Made by a program: the position numbers and the translations under genes. From positions 93,289,963-93,353,962 of the forward strand of contig CM048554.1 of the NCBI GenBank assembly GCA_026413225.1: DNA of 64,000 nt, written 5' to 3'. How positions within the stretch are numbered: position 1 is the first letter of the stretch; every line of letters starts with the position of its first letter. The stretch comes from Otis tarda (lineage: Eukaryota > Chordata > Aves > Otidiformes > Otididae). Under the pieces are notes generated by a model. The model made no database searches. It was not told the origin of the DNA and saw only the letters and a list, made by a program, of their open reading frames with translations. Below are positions 1 to 13,433 of the stretch, piece by piece.

Positions 1-1659
1 AATGAAGAACAAAGCTTTTTCAAAGGCCTTAACTTTTCTATACAGCTTTCTGTCATCTTCAAAGGAACTTTGGGCTACACAGGCTCATTGACTGTGTCAA
101 AATAAATATAAAAAAATGGGTAATTTAAAAAAAAAATCCAAAGTGTACGGTCCTGTTAAGTATTTTCTTTTCCTCTATATCTGGAAGAACTGCTTTTTTT
201 GTCTTACATACTTATTCACAAAAGCATGCAGAATTTTCACCAAGGTCCAAGTTCATCAAGTGTAGATCTCTGTGAGTCTATCCCCTGTGAAACATACATA
301 GGACTGGACCTCACTCTCATCTAGATATTTAATGCATCATATTTAAATAAAACTTTCAATATGTTTGTAATCTGACAACATGGTATATCAACAGTGAGGG
401 GAAAAAAGGCCTTCAGAAACCGAAGTCAACTTTCCCATAAAATCATATTTCAGCACAATGGTGCCTGAAAATATGAACAATTACTGTAGGATATGATTTA
501 TATAAAACAGTATTACATTTTTAATATAACTCACAATCCATAAGTTTGTCATATGTTCTGTTCTAGTTATCCCAACACCACAATAATAAATAAAGCACCA
601 ACCCAGAATCAGGGTGAAATTTTGGTCTGCTTTTCTTCAGAATTACAAAGACAAAGAAGAATATCTGGTGTACACATAAGTGATCTCTTACCATGCCATC
701 TTTCTTTTCAGCAAGGCTGGTAACCACAGTATTTGGAGGTATTTTGTAATTTGTAAAGATAATTTATGACAGTGATAGCTGAAAGAATGGTCAACAGGAT
801 GTGAGTATGAACAAACACATTCTTGAGGTTATCCAGTGATGGATGAATCTATTTGTAATTACTTTAATTTAGTTCATGAGCTGTTCACATATCATATGCA
901 TTTCTTCACAGTTTAACTGAGTTCACCAGATTAACAGATTTCAGGGATCTGCTTACAGTGAAGTCCTGACTCAGCTTGTGGTCAACACATCTTTTATAAT
1001 AATATCACTAAAATAAGTCAGGTAATCAGGTACCACTCCTTTAGCTATTTTTACACTGCAGAGAATAATCTATTGTATTAACATTTAAAGCAAGCCCTTC
1101 CTGGTAGAGTATTTAACTGAAATCCCCCAAATAGAAACATTCTTGCTAGGAGGACATAAGAAATGAAGATGCTAAGTGAAGCCAAGGATGAATGTATGCA
1201 CGACTCGCATTATATCCCAGCAGCGCAGAGGTGAGCCCTACTATAACATGCTGCACAGGTCAAACATTATATTGCTTGCAGCCATAGATTCCCAGTTCAA
1301 GAAAGCTAACACTGAGCTAAGTTTGTATGGTAAATATTATTAAACATGTTTAATATGTAAGTGATATTTAGACACGCTTAAATGTATGGAAATTTAAGGT
1401 CCTAAGGAATCTTTGCTTAAAACAATATCCCTAACTAAAGATTACACACGGGTGCTCACACACATATATGCACACTCTGTGGGCACTCTGGGTTGTTTGT
1501 TCTCCAGCACCGTTTCAATTAGATTACTAAATCTCTTACAACGTGCTCCTAGGTACTTTAAACAGTTACAAATATTTTTTAACCTGGCAATTACAGTCAT
1601 AAGTTTTTAGATATTCTTGGCTCTTCTGCAGACTGTGAGATTTTCAGTAGGTTATTTCC

Positions 1660-1740
1660 AGTCCTGGAGTTTGCTCCTCAATAAAATGGGACAATGGCAC
1701 TTACCATTCCTTCGTAAAATGCTTTAAGAACTATGACTGC
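1660..1740 (+). mobile_element. SINE 3'-end relic (MIR / CORE-SINE-like, tentative)
   Basis: CCTCAATAAAATGGGACAAT followed by GGCACTTACC and TTCGTAAAATGCTTTAAGAA resembles the 3' part of amniote MIR-like SINEs (CTGTAAAATGGGGATAAT, then GTAAAGCGCTTTGAGATC). The 5' tRNA-like half is not visible. Confidence 0.4.
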
Positions 1741-3639
1741 CAGCAAAACAAAGAACAAAGAACCATTGCTACTATTAAAGTCACAAACTATAAAAGTCAG
1801 AACATAAATTAAGAGCACATAAAATAAATTGCACTACAAAGGGAAGTTCAACAGTACATGTTTACATAGTAGCTATAGCAGTTCTTGCTCCAGCAACTCT
1901 GAACAGGATAGAAAACTTTGGACAACAAACAGAAAAAAAACAATCCGCAAAAGGTCATCCATTTATTCTACAGAACAGTCAGTCTTACTGGATTACCAAA
2001 TTCTTAAGCCTTGAAATCAATTGGATTTTTCAGCACCAAGCTTTCAAGAGAAATTGATTTCCTAAAAATAAGCATATCCCACCAAGAAAGAGAACTTCTT
2101 CTTGTAAAGAGAAACTACTTGTGTATGTAATGTGCTGACTAGCATGCCTGTGGGAGGAAGGAAGGGCTTTACGTGAAAAAAAAACGCTGCAATGCAAAGC
2201 ATCAAGGTTCACCTCTCAATTTTGCAACTTCATTTCATTCACAGTTCTTTTACAAAACACCGATGATCCTACTTCTCTATGGCACACGGCTTCTGTCCTA
2301 AGTTCTGCCCATATTGTAGTGATGAGTACTACAAGAACACAGACGGAGTAAAAGATAAGAAGAAAGCCAGGACATGTCATATCTGTCACTCTAAACTGAC
2401 ATAATTCAGCCCTCCTTTTAGGACCAATCCTTGATCCATTGATCCATATGATTTGATCTGCCTCACTGTTTCTCTTCCTCACTTTTAATCAACTGTAATT
2501 CATGTTGTCCAAATAGGTTTTCTCTTTCAGCAACAGGCTATTTGCAATTCTATGTGAAAAGTAATATTAATACAATAGTAAAAAATTATGGTATGAATAA
2601 AACCATTAACATGTAAAAGTTACCCTTCCCCCAGTAAAACTAAGATAGCATATTCACTGTTCATTGTACGACTACCAAGCACATGGCAGCACTAGATGAG
2701 TCACAGCACAGTGTGGCTTGTTGTGCTCTGTGATTGCCCCCAGAAGACTAAAAACATTATCATATTCCCAGCTCTTAGAAAATGACAGTGTCACATAATA
2801 GAAAAATGTAATACCTTTTTAGTACACTAAAAAAAATAATACCGTTAGTGACAGTACTTTCATCATAAACAAGGACAACGCTGTTATTACATATTCTGCT
2901 TGATTGATGACAATGTATGAAAGGCTTGGATCATGACAGCTGTGCTTAGAGTGTAACTAATTAGAGTTAGAATAAAATTACAATTCACTATGTTGTTTCC
3001 ATCTACACAGTTATTCAATTTTTGGTTTGACCGGAAAGATTGATACTAATTACATAGTGTTAGTTTTGATTATGACATTTGCTTATCAGAAAAGGTGAGA
3101 CATTTAAGGAGATCATCAGACATAAAACCACCTTTCCTTATTTCTTCTGATTTGATCACATTTAAAACAATTAACCAATGGATTTCTTAAAGGCTTCTCA
3201 TGGCAGTACTTTTCTTCTGAGGCTGACAATCTCACTATGCTTTATATAAACATATTAATGGCTCCCTTCATGCAAACAAGTAATAAAAAACATAAAATAC
3301 ACACATACATGTAACTCTTGATTAGCACTCACACAGAAACTTAGAAAACTTTACATCTGCAGCCACATCCTGCTGCTCTTATGGATGTTGAGCAATCAGC
3401 AGAGCAAATGAGAGAAACCGCTTACGAGGTAGAGAATTACTCCATCTCAGTAAGATCATTATCTGATCTCCTACAAAAATAGCATCAGAAAACTTCAGGC
3501 AGTTGTACCAACAAAAACCTTGTCCTGTTTTAAAAGTGGTAATTTCATTGTAAGTGAGTCAAAGGCACTCTTGAATTTGTAATTTGAACTTTGCTATCAT
3601 GCAGCAAGATGAGGATCAAACCTGGTGGTGTGACACAGT

Positions 3640-4085
3640 TTGCTTACTGAACGCCAAGCTGCAAGAACAAGAAAGTGTCTATGTTGTGCAGCTCAGCAGT
3701 TGGGTCATTTCTTAAGGACTTTTCTCTCCAGGAAGCTCTGTTCTGTGCCTCTCCTCTGTGTAAGAGGGGCAACAGGAAACCTTGCAGGATTCAGCTACAG
3801 GAGAAGAAGGATCAGAGCAGCTGATGCCATTGCTACCACCAGCCTTTGAGGGGGAACCAAGGAAGGGGTTGGGAACAGAAAGAGAAGGGGCTGTGTGCAG
3901 GCTAAGTAGGACTGAACTTTACATGTCTGTAGATTCTGTACTGGAGCTGGTCGTGTCAGACTCCTTTTACAGCCTACGGAGAGAAACAGACATTTTACGG
4001 TGCAGTTCATTTTTGCTGTTTCAGATATTTACTCGAGGATGGAAAAGCCATGTGCAGAAGCCATTTCTCTCTGCTGGCTAGAAAG
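3640..4085. other. Unrecognised block, somewhat richer in GC, open in several frames
   Basis: This stretch is less AT-rich than its surroundings and open in overlapping frames on both strands (69 to 99 residues). The peptides look like chance: no domain, low-complexity Arg- and Leu-rich pieces, and no matching splice sites. A worn repeat is possible. I assign no function. Confidence 0.2.
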
Positions 4086-7000
4086 AAAGCCTGAAGTGAT
4101 GAACTGACAGCTACTTCATGGACACCTACACTTGCTCAGACTAATCCCACTCTTTGTGATTACGGCTCCTGGTCTGCTGCTTTGAAGAACAGTACCTCTC
4201 TAGTTGTCATGAGGAAAGTTCCTGCTTTCTATCCCACAATCCATCTCCATCTCCTGAAGTACAGCTCATACCATATAGGTGTATTGAAAAAGCATGATGT
4301 GAGAGGCATGGGCACATGGCATTCCTTGAAGAGATAAGCTACAGTGGGAATTAGCGGCTTAAAGATTTATACTCAAGTCTTTCTAGATGCAGATTTTCTA
4401 GCCTCAGATTTTACCACAATAAACAATAAAACTCAAAAATACGAGGCACGGAGTGTAAAACACTGCCCGAACAATAATAAATAAATCTGTATTTACAACT
4501 ATGCATGTGGACTTCTACTCACACCCACCAGTTTCTATGCCATGTTCTCAATCACTTTTCCTCCTAGATCCCCCAGTCAGTGACAATGGTTCATCTGTTA
4601 AGAGCTAAGCCCTGACCCGGCTCTATAATCCCTGCACAAATATATCAAAGTTGCCTGTTTCAACACATGCTAGAGATTATAGCTCTCTTCTTGCTGTGAT
4701 ATGAGCCTGTTGCCAGAGCTGTGAATTATTTCACATCGGAGGAGAAACAAATGCAATACAAAATGCAACTCAGTTCTGTCACATCCAGCTCTTGGAGTGG
4801 TTGTGCCTCATCAGGGCCATTACTGAGACTCCAGAGAAAGAGTTTTGTTACCGGATTAATTGCATCCTGTGTGAGACCTTTCTTAAGTGACCACTTCACA
4901 ATGCTGTGGAGTACCTCTACCTGGGCAGAACCTGGTTCTTCACGTGGTATGCCTCTAAGGTAAAGATAACTGACTCCCTCAAAATGTTTTTCTGGTAAAT
5001 TATTCCTTTCCTACGAATAAATACTAAACTTCAACAGAGTACTTTTAGTATGCAAAAAAACCAAGCCAACCCTACTGTGTATATACCCTGGAGTTTGTTT
5101 TCAATGCCCCTTGAACATCTTCTCCCATTAACATTTTAGTCACTTTGCAGTACAGACTGAAGAAAGCAGGCGAGCCTCATCAAAGAAATCCTCCACCCTG
5201 CCCTGACCGTGAACTCTAGAGAAGAGCTGCTGAGGCAGGAGAAAAGATGGTTAGTAGGATAATTTTCTAAGGGTGAGTGATGGGTAAAACTGATTTACTC
5301 TTATACATAAATTCTAGGTCACATCTATACCTAATTCAGTGTTTCAGTCTGGCCACGCTCTGAAAGAGAACACTTCGCGCCATCAAATCTAATCAAACGG
5401 CACAGCTATAAATAAAGCCATCAACAGCGATGTGAAAGCAAAACTAATCAAAACAGCAGCCCTGAGACTCCTCACTGGAAGAGCTTTTCGGATATTTTAA
5501 CCCGCTTTATAAACAGGAAATCCATTTGCATGTACCTGCATTAAGATAACTTGTCAACCTGACAAGTTCTCTTCTGAGACCAGAGAAATCATTACAAGCA
5601 AATGGATTCCCAAGAAACTGATTTTTATCCCAAGGACACCAAAGCCACCATTAAAAATCCCCAACTTTCAATGCTGTTTCACATTGGTATTTTACAAGCA
5701 CTACTTAAAATTGAAGCAAGTTACCCAGTTAACCCAAGGCTCAAAAGGAGAAGCTGGGTGTCTGTTTCGAGCAGCCACCCTATCCTTCCATTGTCTGACC
5801 GCACTCAGGAGCTGTAAGCCATGAGGGAACTGGAGAGGAGGCAGCAAGAGTGCTCAAAGGAGAGCAAAGCAGGTTTCTCCTCTGTACTGACAATGCAAAG
5901 AGGCAGTACCTCACATAGTCTTCTCATACAGACTCCTCTGCCTTGGTTTCTTTCTTCAGTAATATGAAATCTTGCATTTTAGAGCTTCCCAGAAGAAAAA
6001 CATCTCACTGCTAAGATTACTTGTAAAGCAATGCTTTTGAAGCTATCAGGCACCAGAAATTGAATTTTTGCAATATGAAAAATGACTATATAAGTAAATG
6101 AAATAAACTATATATGAGTGTCTGTCTGTGAGCATCAAGGACTTTAATAAATACTAAGTAATTTAAAAGTAATTCTCAGGTAACAGGATAAACACACAAC
6201 AGGTCATAAAAAAAAGGTGTAGTTTACTCTTTCAGTTCTTTTAATGTCTTAAGTCTATGACTCTGCAGTTAAATAATTGTAGACTTTAGTCTGAAAATGT
6301 AAACAGATTGTCAAATTTTAGTAAATTCAAGCAAGTTCAGGGATGAACGTTCCAACAGAGACCTAAGGATACACAGAGGCAACATGTACCATTTACTGAG
6401 GTCTAAGTAACTAACTCTACTGAGGTCTGTACAACAGGAAATGGTAATTCAGCTTCAATATTGCACAGTATTTTCATGCCTTACCTAAAGTAGGTTATAT
6501 GAAATAACTGATATACATAGCACCTAACAATGCAATAGAAATCAATACATATTTAAACAAAGTTAATGTTTTATACTAGTGGTCCCTTTCAGAAGTTATA
6601 TTACCATCAAATTCTAAAAATTGCACACTCATCACACTAAAGAAAACCTGACACAACATTCAAAACACTGATGAAACTGTAAACATATGCCACAATTGAT
6701 AAAAATATTTGCATAGTAACAACACGCCAATGACTTAGAGATCCCAACATCTCTAACTTCTTGGCCTGTTTTTTTTCTTAGTCTATTATTGGCAATTTGA
6801 AGAAAATTTGGTAGATGAAACAAACTGTCTCATCAGATGGAGTGGCGAAAATCACTGAAAGTTTAATTTAGACACTTGAAATATCAGTACATGTACAAAG
6901 GAAAAGAAATAAATAGTTTAAAAATTAAAAAAAAGCATATTCAAATATAATTCTCTGTTAAATTCTCAGTAGTGTCTGATTTATTTAAAAATAAATCACA

Positions 7001-7781
7001 TCTGGTATGTTTTGATGAGTGTCATTCACATGCATGGAGAGCAGTCAATTCCACGGATAAACCCCACTGCTCAGGAGCAGTGTTTACACCTGAGTGCAAG
7101 CAGATGCCACTGAAGAGCCATGCTTTGTTCTGAAGCAGCAGAAATTAATTGGGTGTCTCAATCTCATTTTTCCCTTCACTTTGTGTATCAGATTAGTTGG
7201 CAGGAAGCAAGTCTGGACTAGCAAGTAATACAATGTGCTTGTTTTCATCTCTTCTATGTTCTATTTTAAGACTTGCCAAAGTGGTTATTACTTATGTTAA
7301 TTTAATTTATATGCCATCTAAAGTATGGAGAGGACTCTGGGCAATAAATGTTATACAATCAGAGATCAAATTCCTGTGTCGCACAGTTTACATTAGACTG
7401 CTGCTCCTTCTCTTCTTAGAAACAAAGTCAACATGGGACTGGCTAATAGCCCTGGCTAGCAGATCCGCTGCCAGAGTGATGCATGTGGGAACAAGGCCAG
7501 TGACTGTCCTCATTTATTGTCTGTCCTCTCCTGTCCCGCAATGCTGCTGTCTCAGCCAGCTGAACCAAACATCCCTTCATGATCTGTAAAAAGTACCAGA
7601 GAAGGGAGTTGCTTTTAGGACTGCACATTAGGTGTGATCAGAGAGAAGACATGCTGTGCAGGGTGGCTGCTGTCCAGACTCTTTCCTATTCATACGCAGA
7701 GCTCCTTCATGTGAAAACAACGTACCAACACAGCTCTGCAAAGCCGGGTGAAATTTTTCAGCTGAATTGTTTTTCAGATTT

Positions 7782-7801
7782 AAAAAAAAAAAAAAAAAAA
7801 A
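7782..7801. repeat. Poly(A) tract, 20 bases
   Basis: An uninterrupted run of A. No retroposed body is recognisable upstream. Confidence 0.95.
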
Positions 7802-8213
7802 GGCGATTCAGTAACATTGAAATGTTCTGTGACCTGATATCTGCTCTATCCAATATCCAATGCTGTCAGGATTTTGTTTTAAAATTTCATTCTTATTTAC
7901 TGGCATTTAAGGAAATATTCAAGCTGAATTTTGTCCTTTCAAGATGGACGTCATACGCTGTTAAGATTTGAAATAATTTTTCATCCAACCTAATGACTTG
8001 CCAAAAAACTTGAAAATTCTTTTTAAAAAAATCCTGTGAACATTTTTTCATATTTTTACTGAGTTCTGCTTATTTCGTTATTTTTGATATGCGATTCAGA
8101 CTATCTAAGGGCCATTATCTGTATTGCAGACTCTATTAGTTACATTATAGATACATATACAGTTTTTCTATAAATACATTAGCATCATTAGCTACAATAA
8201 AAGCTGAAAGATT

Positions 8214-8270
8214 TTATTATTATTATTATCCTTGAAAAATCTCTTAAAATCCTTGAAAATCCCTTAAAAA
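8214..8270. repeat. (TTA)n followed by a 21-bp tandem duplication
   Basis: A short TTA repeat (8214-8228) runs into two copies of a 21-bp unit, TCCTTGAAAAATCTCTTAAAA (8229-8249) and TCCTTGAAAATCCCTTAAAAA (8250-8270), which differ at a few positions. Confidence 0.85.
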
Positions 8271-10469
8271 CAATCCCTCTTGATCCTCCTTTTTTCTCAG
8301 GTTAGGTTTACTGCATTTCATTTGGATTCTGTTGCTAACAGTTCTACCCCTAGCCAAAAAAAAACGACTGAAAAATCCCTCTAAGCTCATACTTACATTC
8401 ATGTGTAAAAGTGCTAATAAGATTAAAACAGCGTCTCTAAATCTAATGCTTCTTTGCACTGAGCTAAATGCACTTATTAAAAACTCAGCTGATCAATATC
8501 TTATCATCAAATGCATGATTACCACACATTTTATAAATTTTTTTTTTAAAAAAAAATTGAGATTTTTAAAAGTCAGATTTATTTTCTAAAAGATCCAGAA
8601 TTAAATAGTTTATTGCCCCTAATGGATTTAGAGATGTGATACTCATATTTGAAATACTATGCTAGAATCGGACACAAATCTCTGCCCACATTTAGATGCA
8701 AAGACCCACTTTGTCCTTTACTGTAGCTACACCGAAGCTACAAGCAAGCAAGCAAAATACTAAAGGTGATCTGTAAAAGAAAAAGAGTGCAAAGAAAATT
8801 TCAGTTGTGTCTTTGCAGGAAAGAATTAATAATAGTTTAAAATATTTTTTAAATTATTGCAAATTCTTCAGTTACATGAGAAAAATAATACCATAAATGG
8901 TTTGTAAGAAATATTATAATGTGATGGCCAGATTTCAAAATTTCTCTTTCTACGAAATATGTTGATCTGCTCTCTGGAACTCTTTGTTACGTTTACTAAA
9001 AGTATCTAGGAAAAGGCCATACCATGAGACTCTGCAAAATTCAATGAAAAATGGTGACATTAAGAGAATCTTGAGCAGCCATTTGAGTAGACGACTGTAC
9101 ATGACAAGTCAGTTCTGCCCCAAACTTTATCTAGGCACTTGGAACAACCCTGTAAGGGAATTACTGCAGATGCAGCTACTGCAGATCCAGCTATTTCTAT
9201 TCTTCCCAGTTTTAAACTAGATTGCCTGTTCAGCATGAAACAACTCACTCAGTTTTTAAGTATTTATTAGGGAGCTTAGGCTATCTCATTCAAACCAAAA
9301 TCAAAGTTTATGTTAGTTAAGAAAAGGACTGCTTTGGAAAGAAAAGGAAAAATAATTTCAAGTCTATCAAAATTAAGCTAGATCATCAGACTCTAAACAT
9401 AGGGGGCTATTTTCTTCTGTGAGACAGGAGTTAATTCCTGTGCCACAGTAAGAATGTTTTCCCTCTGGATGGCTGCAGGTACTCTAAACCTCTCTACAAA
9501 ATCCCACAAATTCCAGAAAGCCACAGGCTGTGGACCTGATCAGGCAAGAAGTATATGAAGAGTAATAAAATCCAAGTTTAAGGCTGACATTCTCTTACAG
9601 ATAGGCATTTATGTAGAAATATTTAATGTGAAGATAGTAGACTTTTGCCTTCTTGATAGTACTTTGGCATTTCTCTATTTCCCTTTTCTGACATAATTTG
9701 ATATTATTTCAGCTCAGTGTTTATACTCACATAAAGTAAAACTTATGAACGCAGTGTGAATCAGATGAAAAAGCAGTAAGAAATTATCTTTAAACAAAAT
9801 TCAGTTAAATACAGTCAGAATTATCAGTAGGTCTTTCTATAAAATATTTCATAAAAAATAAAACACAAACATAACAGTGAAGCTAGACTTATTAAATACA
9901 TTTGACATATTTTGAAATTATAGTTCTACAAGACATATATGTCATATGTCTTAGCTAAAATCAAGATTATACTTTTGGAAAGGAATAAATTCTCCTGATA
10001 CCCACGCTACTTTCATATTGGAAACAGCCCAAAGTACCGTTATTAATGCAGTAATATCTCTGTCAAAAAATCTAGGGAGAAAGTGCAAATAGACAGAAAA
10101 GCAAATGAATACTTTTGAGTACAAGTCAACTAACTACATAAGAGGAGACAAAGCCAGAATTTATATTTCAGGAAAAAGGAAAAGAGCCACATGTAACACT
10201 AACTCAAGAGAGCAGCGGGACTTTGTTTGAAAATACTAGCCCTTATTAGGAAATCTTTTGGAAGATGAGCAACTGGAACTGAATTATGTTTCTATTAAGG
10301 GTAGTGAATTCCTCAGCTAGACGGCAACAGTAAATAAAAGAGAACATGCTTACATTCACTCAGTAGTTTCAAAGAATTAAGTATCATTACTAGAACAAAG
10401 AGTTCGTCTTACAAAAATAATCAGCTCTTTGTTTTTAATATTATTCTTCATCTATTTGTTCGTTTCCCC

Positions 10470-10625
10470 TCTCCTGCTGCAGAAACATTTGGGAGCATGT
10501 CGGATTGGTGTGAAGCTTTTGCGAGGTTCAGCGGGGTGCTCTTTGCTGCCCGGGTGTCAGGTTTAGAGCCCAGATCCTGTCACCGTCCCTAAGGCACCAT
10601 TACCATCTCTGCTGCTGCACTACAG
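10470..10625. other. GC-richer non-coding block of unknown nature
   Basis: CTGCTGCAGAAACATTTGGG, then GAGGTTCAGCGGGGTGCTC and CTGCCCGGGTGTCAGG stand out from the AT-rich intron around them. No splice sites or open frame fit RIMS1. It could be an old repeat or a conserved regulatory block; sequence alone does not decide. Confidence 0.2.
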
Positions 10626-10885
10626 ACTTTTTTTTTAGATTGGTTGAAAAGAGAAATTCATCTTAATGTCAGTCTCCTTCCATTCTCTTTTTATGCAACA
10701 GTCATTGTCCTCATAGATCACCACAACTATGCAAAGCAAATGGCCTGCTCTGGGAAAAATAACAACTCGGAGAGGAAAGACTCTCACGGAGATAATACTG
10801 AACAGCCAAACAAGGCGAATGGGTGAGCTGCAGGACAGACTACCACGCTTCTGATGGGCTGCAGAAAGTTACTTTTCAAGTACGC

Positions 10886-11951
10886 TGTCATTCTTTAGCC
10901 CCGCTCGGGACCAAGCTACGCAGTCTCACACTCACTCCCCCCACCCTCTGAGGGAACAGGGTGAGATAATACAACAGAAAGGCTTGAGGTTTGAGATAAG
11001 GACAGGGAGAGATCATTCATGTTACCATTATGGGCAAAACAATCTCGACTTAGGGAAAAGTATTTATTTATTAATAAAACCAAAGCAGGATTGTGAGGAC
11101 GAGAACAAAAAAAACCACTTCTCCTCAACCCTCCCTTTTCCCAGGCTTAACTTAATTTCAATTATCTCTACCTCCTTCCCCTCCCCGAGTGACACAGGGG
11201 GAAAAGAGGGAATGGGGGTTATGGTCAGTTCATCACTTGTCACTTTCCACTGCTCCCTCCTCCTCAGGGGAAGAACTCCTCACATTCCTCCCCTGCTCCA
11301 TTGTGGGGGTCCCTCCCACAGGCTACAGTCCTTCACCAACTGCTCCAGCGTGGGTTGTTTTTCCATGGGGTGCAGTTCCTCTAGAAAAGGCTGTCTCAAT
11401 GTGGGGTCCTCCATGGGCTGCAAGTGGATCTCTGCTCCTCCGTGGGCCTCCATGGGCTGCCAGGAGACAGCCTGCCTCACCATGGTCTCCACCATGGGCT
11501 GCAGGGGAATCTTGTCAGGAGAAATTTTACTGCTCCCCCTCCTTCTTGACTGGCCTTGGCGTCTGCAGCTGTTCCTCTCACAAGAAATTCTTCACAATTG
11601 GCTCAGACAGACACCTCTCAGGTTCTCTTCACATCTCATCTCCTCTCCACTTCTTGTGGCCAGCTGGGCCGAGTCGGGCCAGAGGATGGGGGCTGCGAGG
11701 GGCACAAGACTCACACCTCCCCCTCTCTGCTGCTGCTTCTTCACTTCTTTTTTTTTTCTTTTGTTTTTCCCTTCTTAAATACATTATCGCAGAGGTGTTA
11801 CCACTGAACATTCTATTATCAGTTGGCTTGGCCCTGGCCAGCAGCAGGTCCGCCCTAGACCTGGCCAAGTCCACCGGACAAAGGGGAAACTTCTAGCATC
11901 TTCTTGCAGAAGCTGCCACTGTAGCCCCCTCCACTAAACAAAACCAACACA
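10886..11951 (-). mobile_element. Solo LTR of an endogenous retrovirus (1,066 bp), antisense to the plus strand
   Basis: Reading the minus strand, the element starts TGTGTTGGTTTTG and ends GACA, the usual TG...CA termini. It is flanked by a perfect 5-bp target duplication, TACGC, at 10881-10885 and 11952-11956. Inside, in minus-strand order, are a TATA-like stretch (TATTTAAG, about 11774-11783), a long block of degenerate repeats of CAGCCCATGG type (about 11280-11520), and an AATAAA-bearing stretch near 11050-11075. It matches from memory a common bird LTR whose U3 begins with a TGGCTTCTG-like block. No internal retroviral region is present, so this is a recombined single LTR. A 5-bp duplication is most often seen with ERVL-like elements. 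The 264-residue open frame across it is a by-product of the repeats. Confidence 0.92.
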
Positions 11952-13233
11952 TACGCACAGTCTAATGTTAAGAAAAAAATGTGCAGAGTTAAGATAACAA
12001 AATGGAGGTATCTGCAGCTAAGGAAGCTCATGTGTAAATGCTAAGTGTTCTTATAGAAATAGATGCCCAATGCAAGCAAATACTTGGAAATGCTCCTCTA
12101 CAACACGGTGAACAACAGGTGACTTACAGAAGACTAAACTAAGTCTGTGGGTAACTGTATACCTGTAAGACTCAAGGTAATTCTGACATCCAAGATAATT
12201 TTCTGAAACCACCATTAGAAAATTTGAGATCTTGTAACTTTTCATCTGGCTGAGCAGGAGACAGCAACACGAAAGAACAACATCAGAAAAGAAATCTTAT
12301 GAAAACAATGACGGGATATTATGCTAGACAAGAAACAAAAAGAGGCCTATTTCATCGCTAGCATGCTAAATGCTTTGAGAGGTTTAAGATACCTCTCTCT
12401 CTGTTCTGAATGTTAGAAATTTTATTGAAATTTTGAGACAAGTACAAAATTTATTCATAACTAATTTATACCCATTTGTTCTTTTAGTTTCTGATGATGT
12501 TGCCCTTTAGCTTCAAAACCTCTGCTGCCTTTTTGATGTTTACTTTCATTGCATTCTTACAGAACAATCATATCCCTGTTCAACCTTCATTTTTATAGGC
12601 TGAATAAATCAGGCAATAAATCATCCTTCAAGGTCTTGATTCCCACAAACATTCAGCATTCATTTTCTTGAATGCCGAGTGACCAGTATTCCAGATGAGC
12701 TGTCAGCTGTGCCTCAATCAATGATGTTAACATTTTCTTAGCTCTCCAAGTAAATGCCCTGCCTGATGCACATTTGCCTTTTCCCTGACCAGATCTTATA
12801 CAGAGCTTACGTTCAGCCTGTGATTTTTATTATACCCATGTCTTCCTCCTGTTTCTTCTAGGTGACAGCTCCCAGCCTGCATGTGGAAATCTTCATTAGT
12901 CATTCCAATAGGAATGATCTTGCAACGTGCATTATCACATTCTACCCAAATTCTATTACTCTGGTCCTCAAGTTCATCAGTCCTTCCTCTATATCACCTG
13001 GAAGTGACATACTTTCCAAATCAGTATCATCAGCACATTCTAGCAGCATACATATTATATCTCATTAAAATATTAACGAGATCTGACTGTGGTTTTTCTC
13101 TCAGAAAGTCAACCAGTAAGCACACTCCGGCTCTTATTTTAATAAAACCAGCTGATATCTCCCTCCTAACCGGTTTCTTCCTGACGTCCAGTATTCCTTA
13201 CTGATTCTCATGCTTTCCATCCAGTCTAATAAT

Positions 13234-13433
13234 AATCACAGAATCATAGAATCATAGAATAGTTTGGGTTGGAAGGGACCTTTAAAGGTCATCTAGTCCA
13301 AGCCCCCCTGCAAGGAGCAGGGACATCTCCAAATAGATTAGGTTGTTCAGAGCCTCATCCAACCTGGCCTTGAATATTTCCAGGGATGGGGCATCCACCA
13401 CCTCTCTGGGCAACCTGTTCCAGTGTTCCACCA
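13234..13433 (-). mobile_element. CR1 LINE 3' end, 5'-truncated
   Basis: The plus strand starts with ATCATAGAATCATAGAATAG and continues GGTTGGAAGGGACC, the reverse complement of the CR1 3' end. On the minus strand the element runs from the end of the ORF2/3' region (GGTTGCCCAGAG, GGTTGGATGAGG) to the terminal ATTCTATGAT repeats. Only about 200 bp remain, the usual severe 5' truncation of CR1. It is in the same orientation as RIMS1. It looks like a fairly young bird CR1 subfamily because it is easily read. Confidence 0.95.

Noticed and set aside
10984-11778. Longest open frame in the window (264 codons, plus strand)
   Set aside because: It lies wholly within the solo LTR, runs antisense to it, and comes from its internal repeats. 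Overlapping frames on both strands are open for the same reason.
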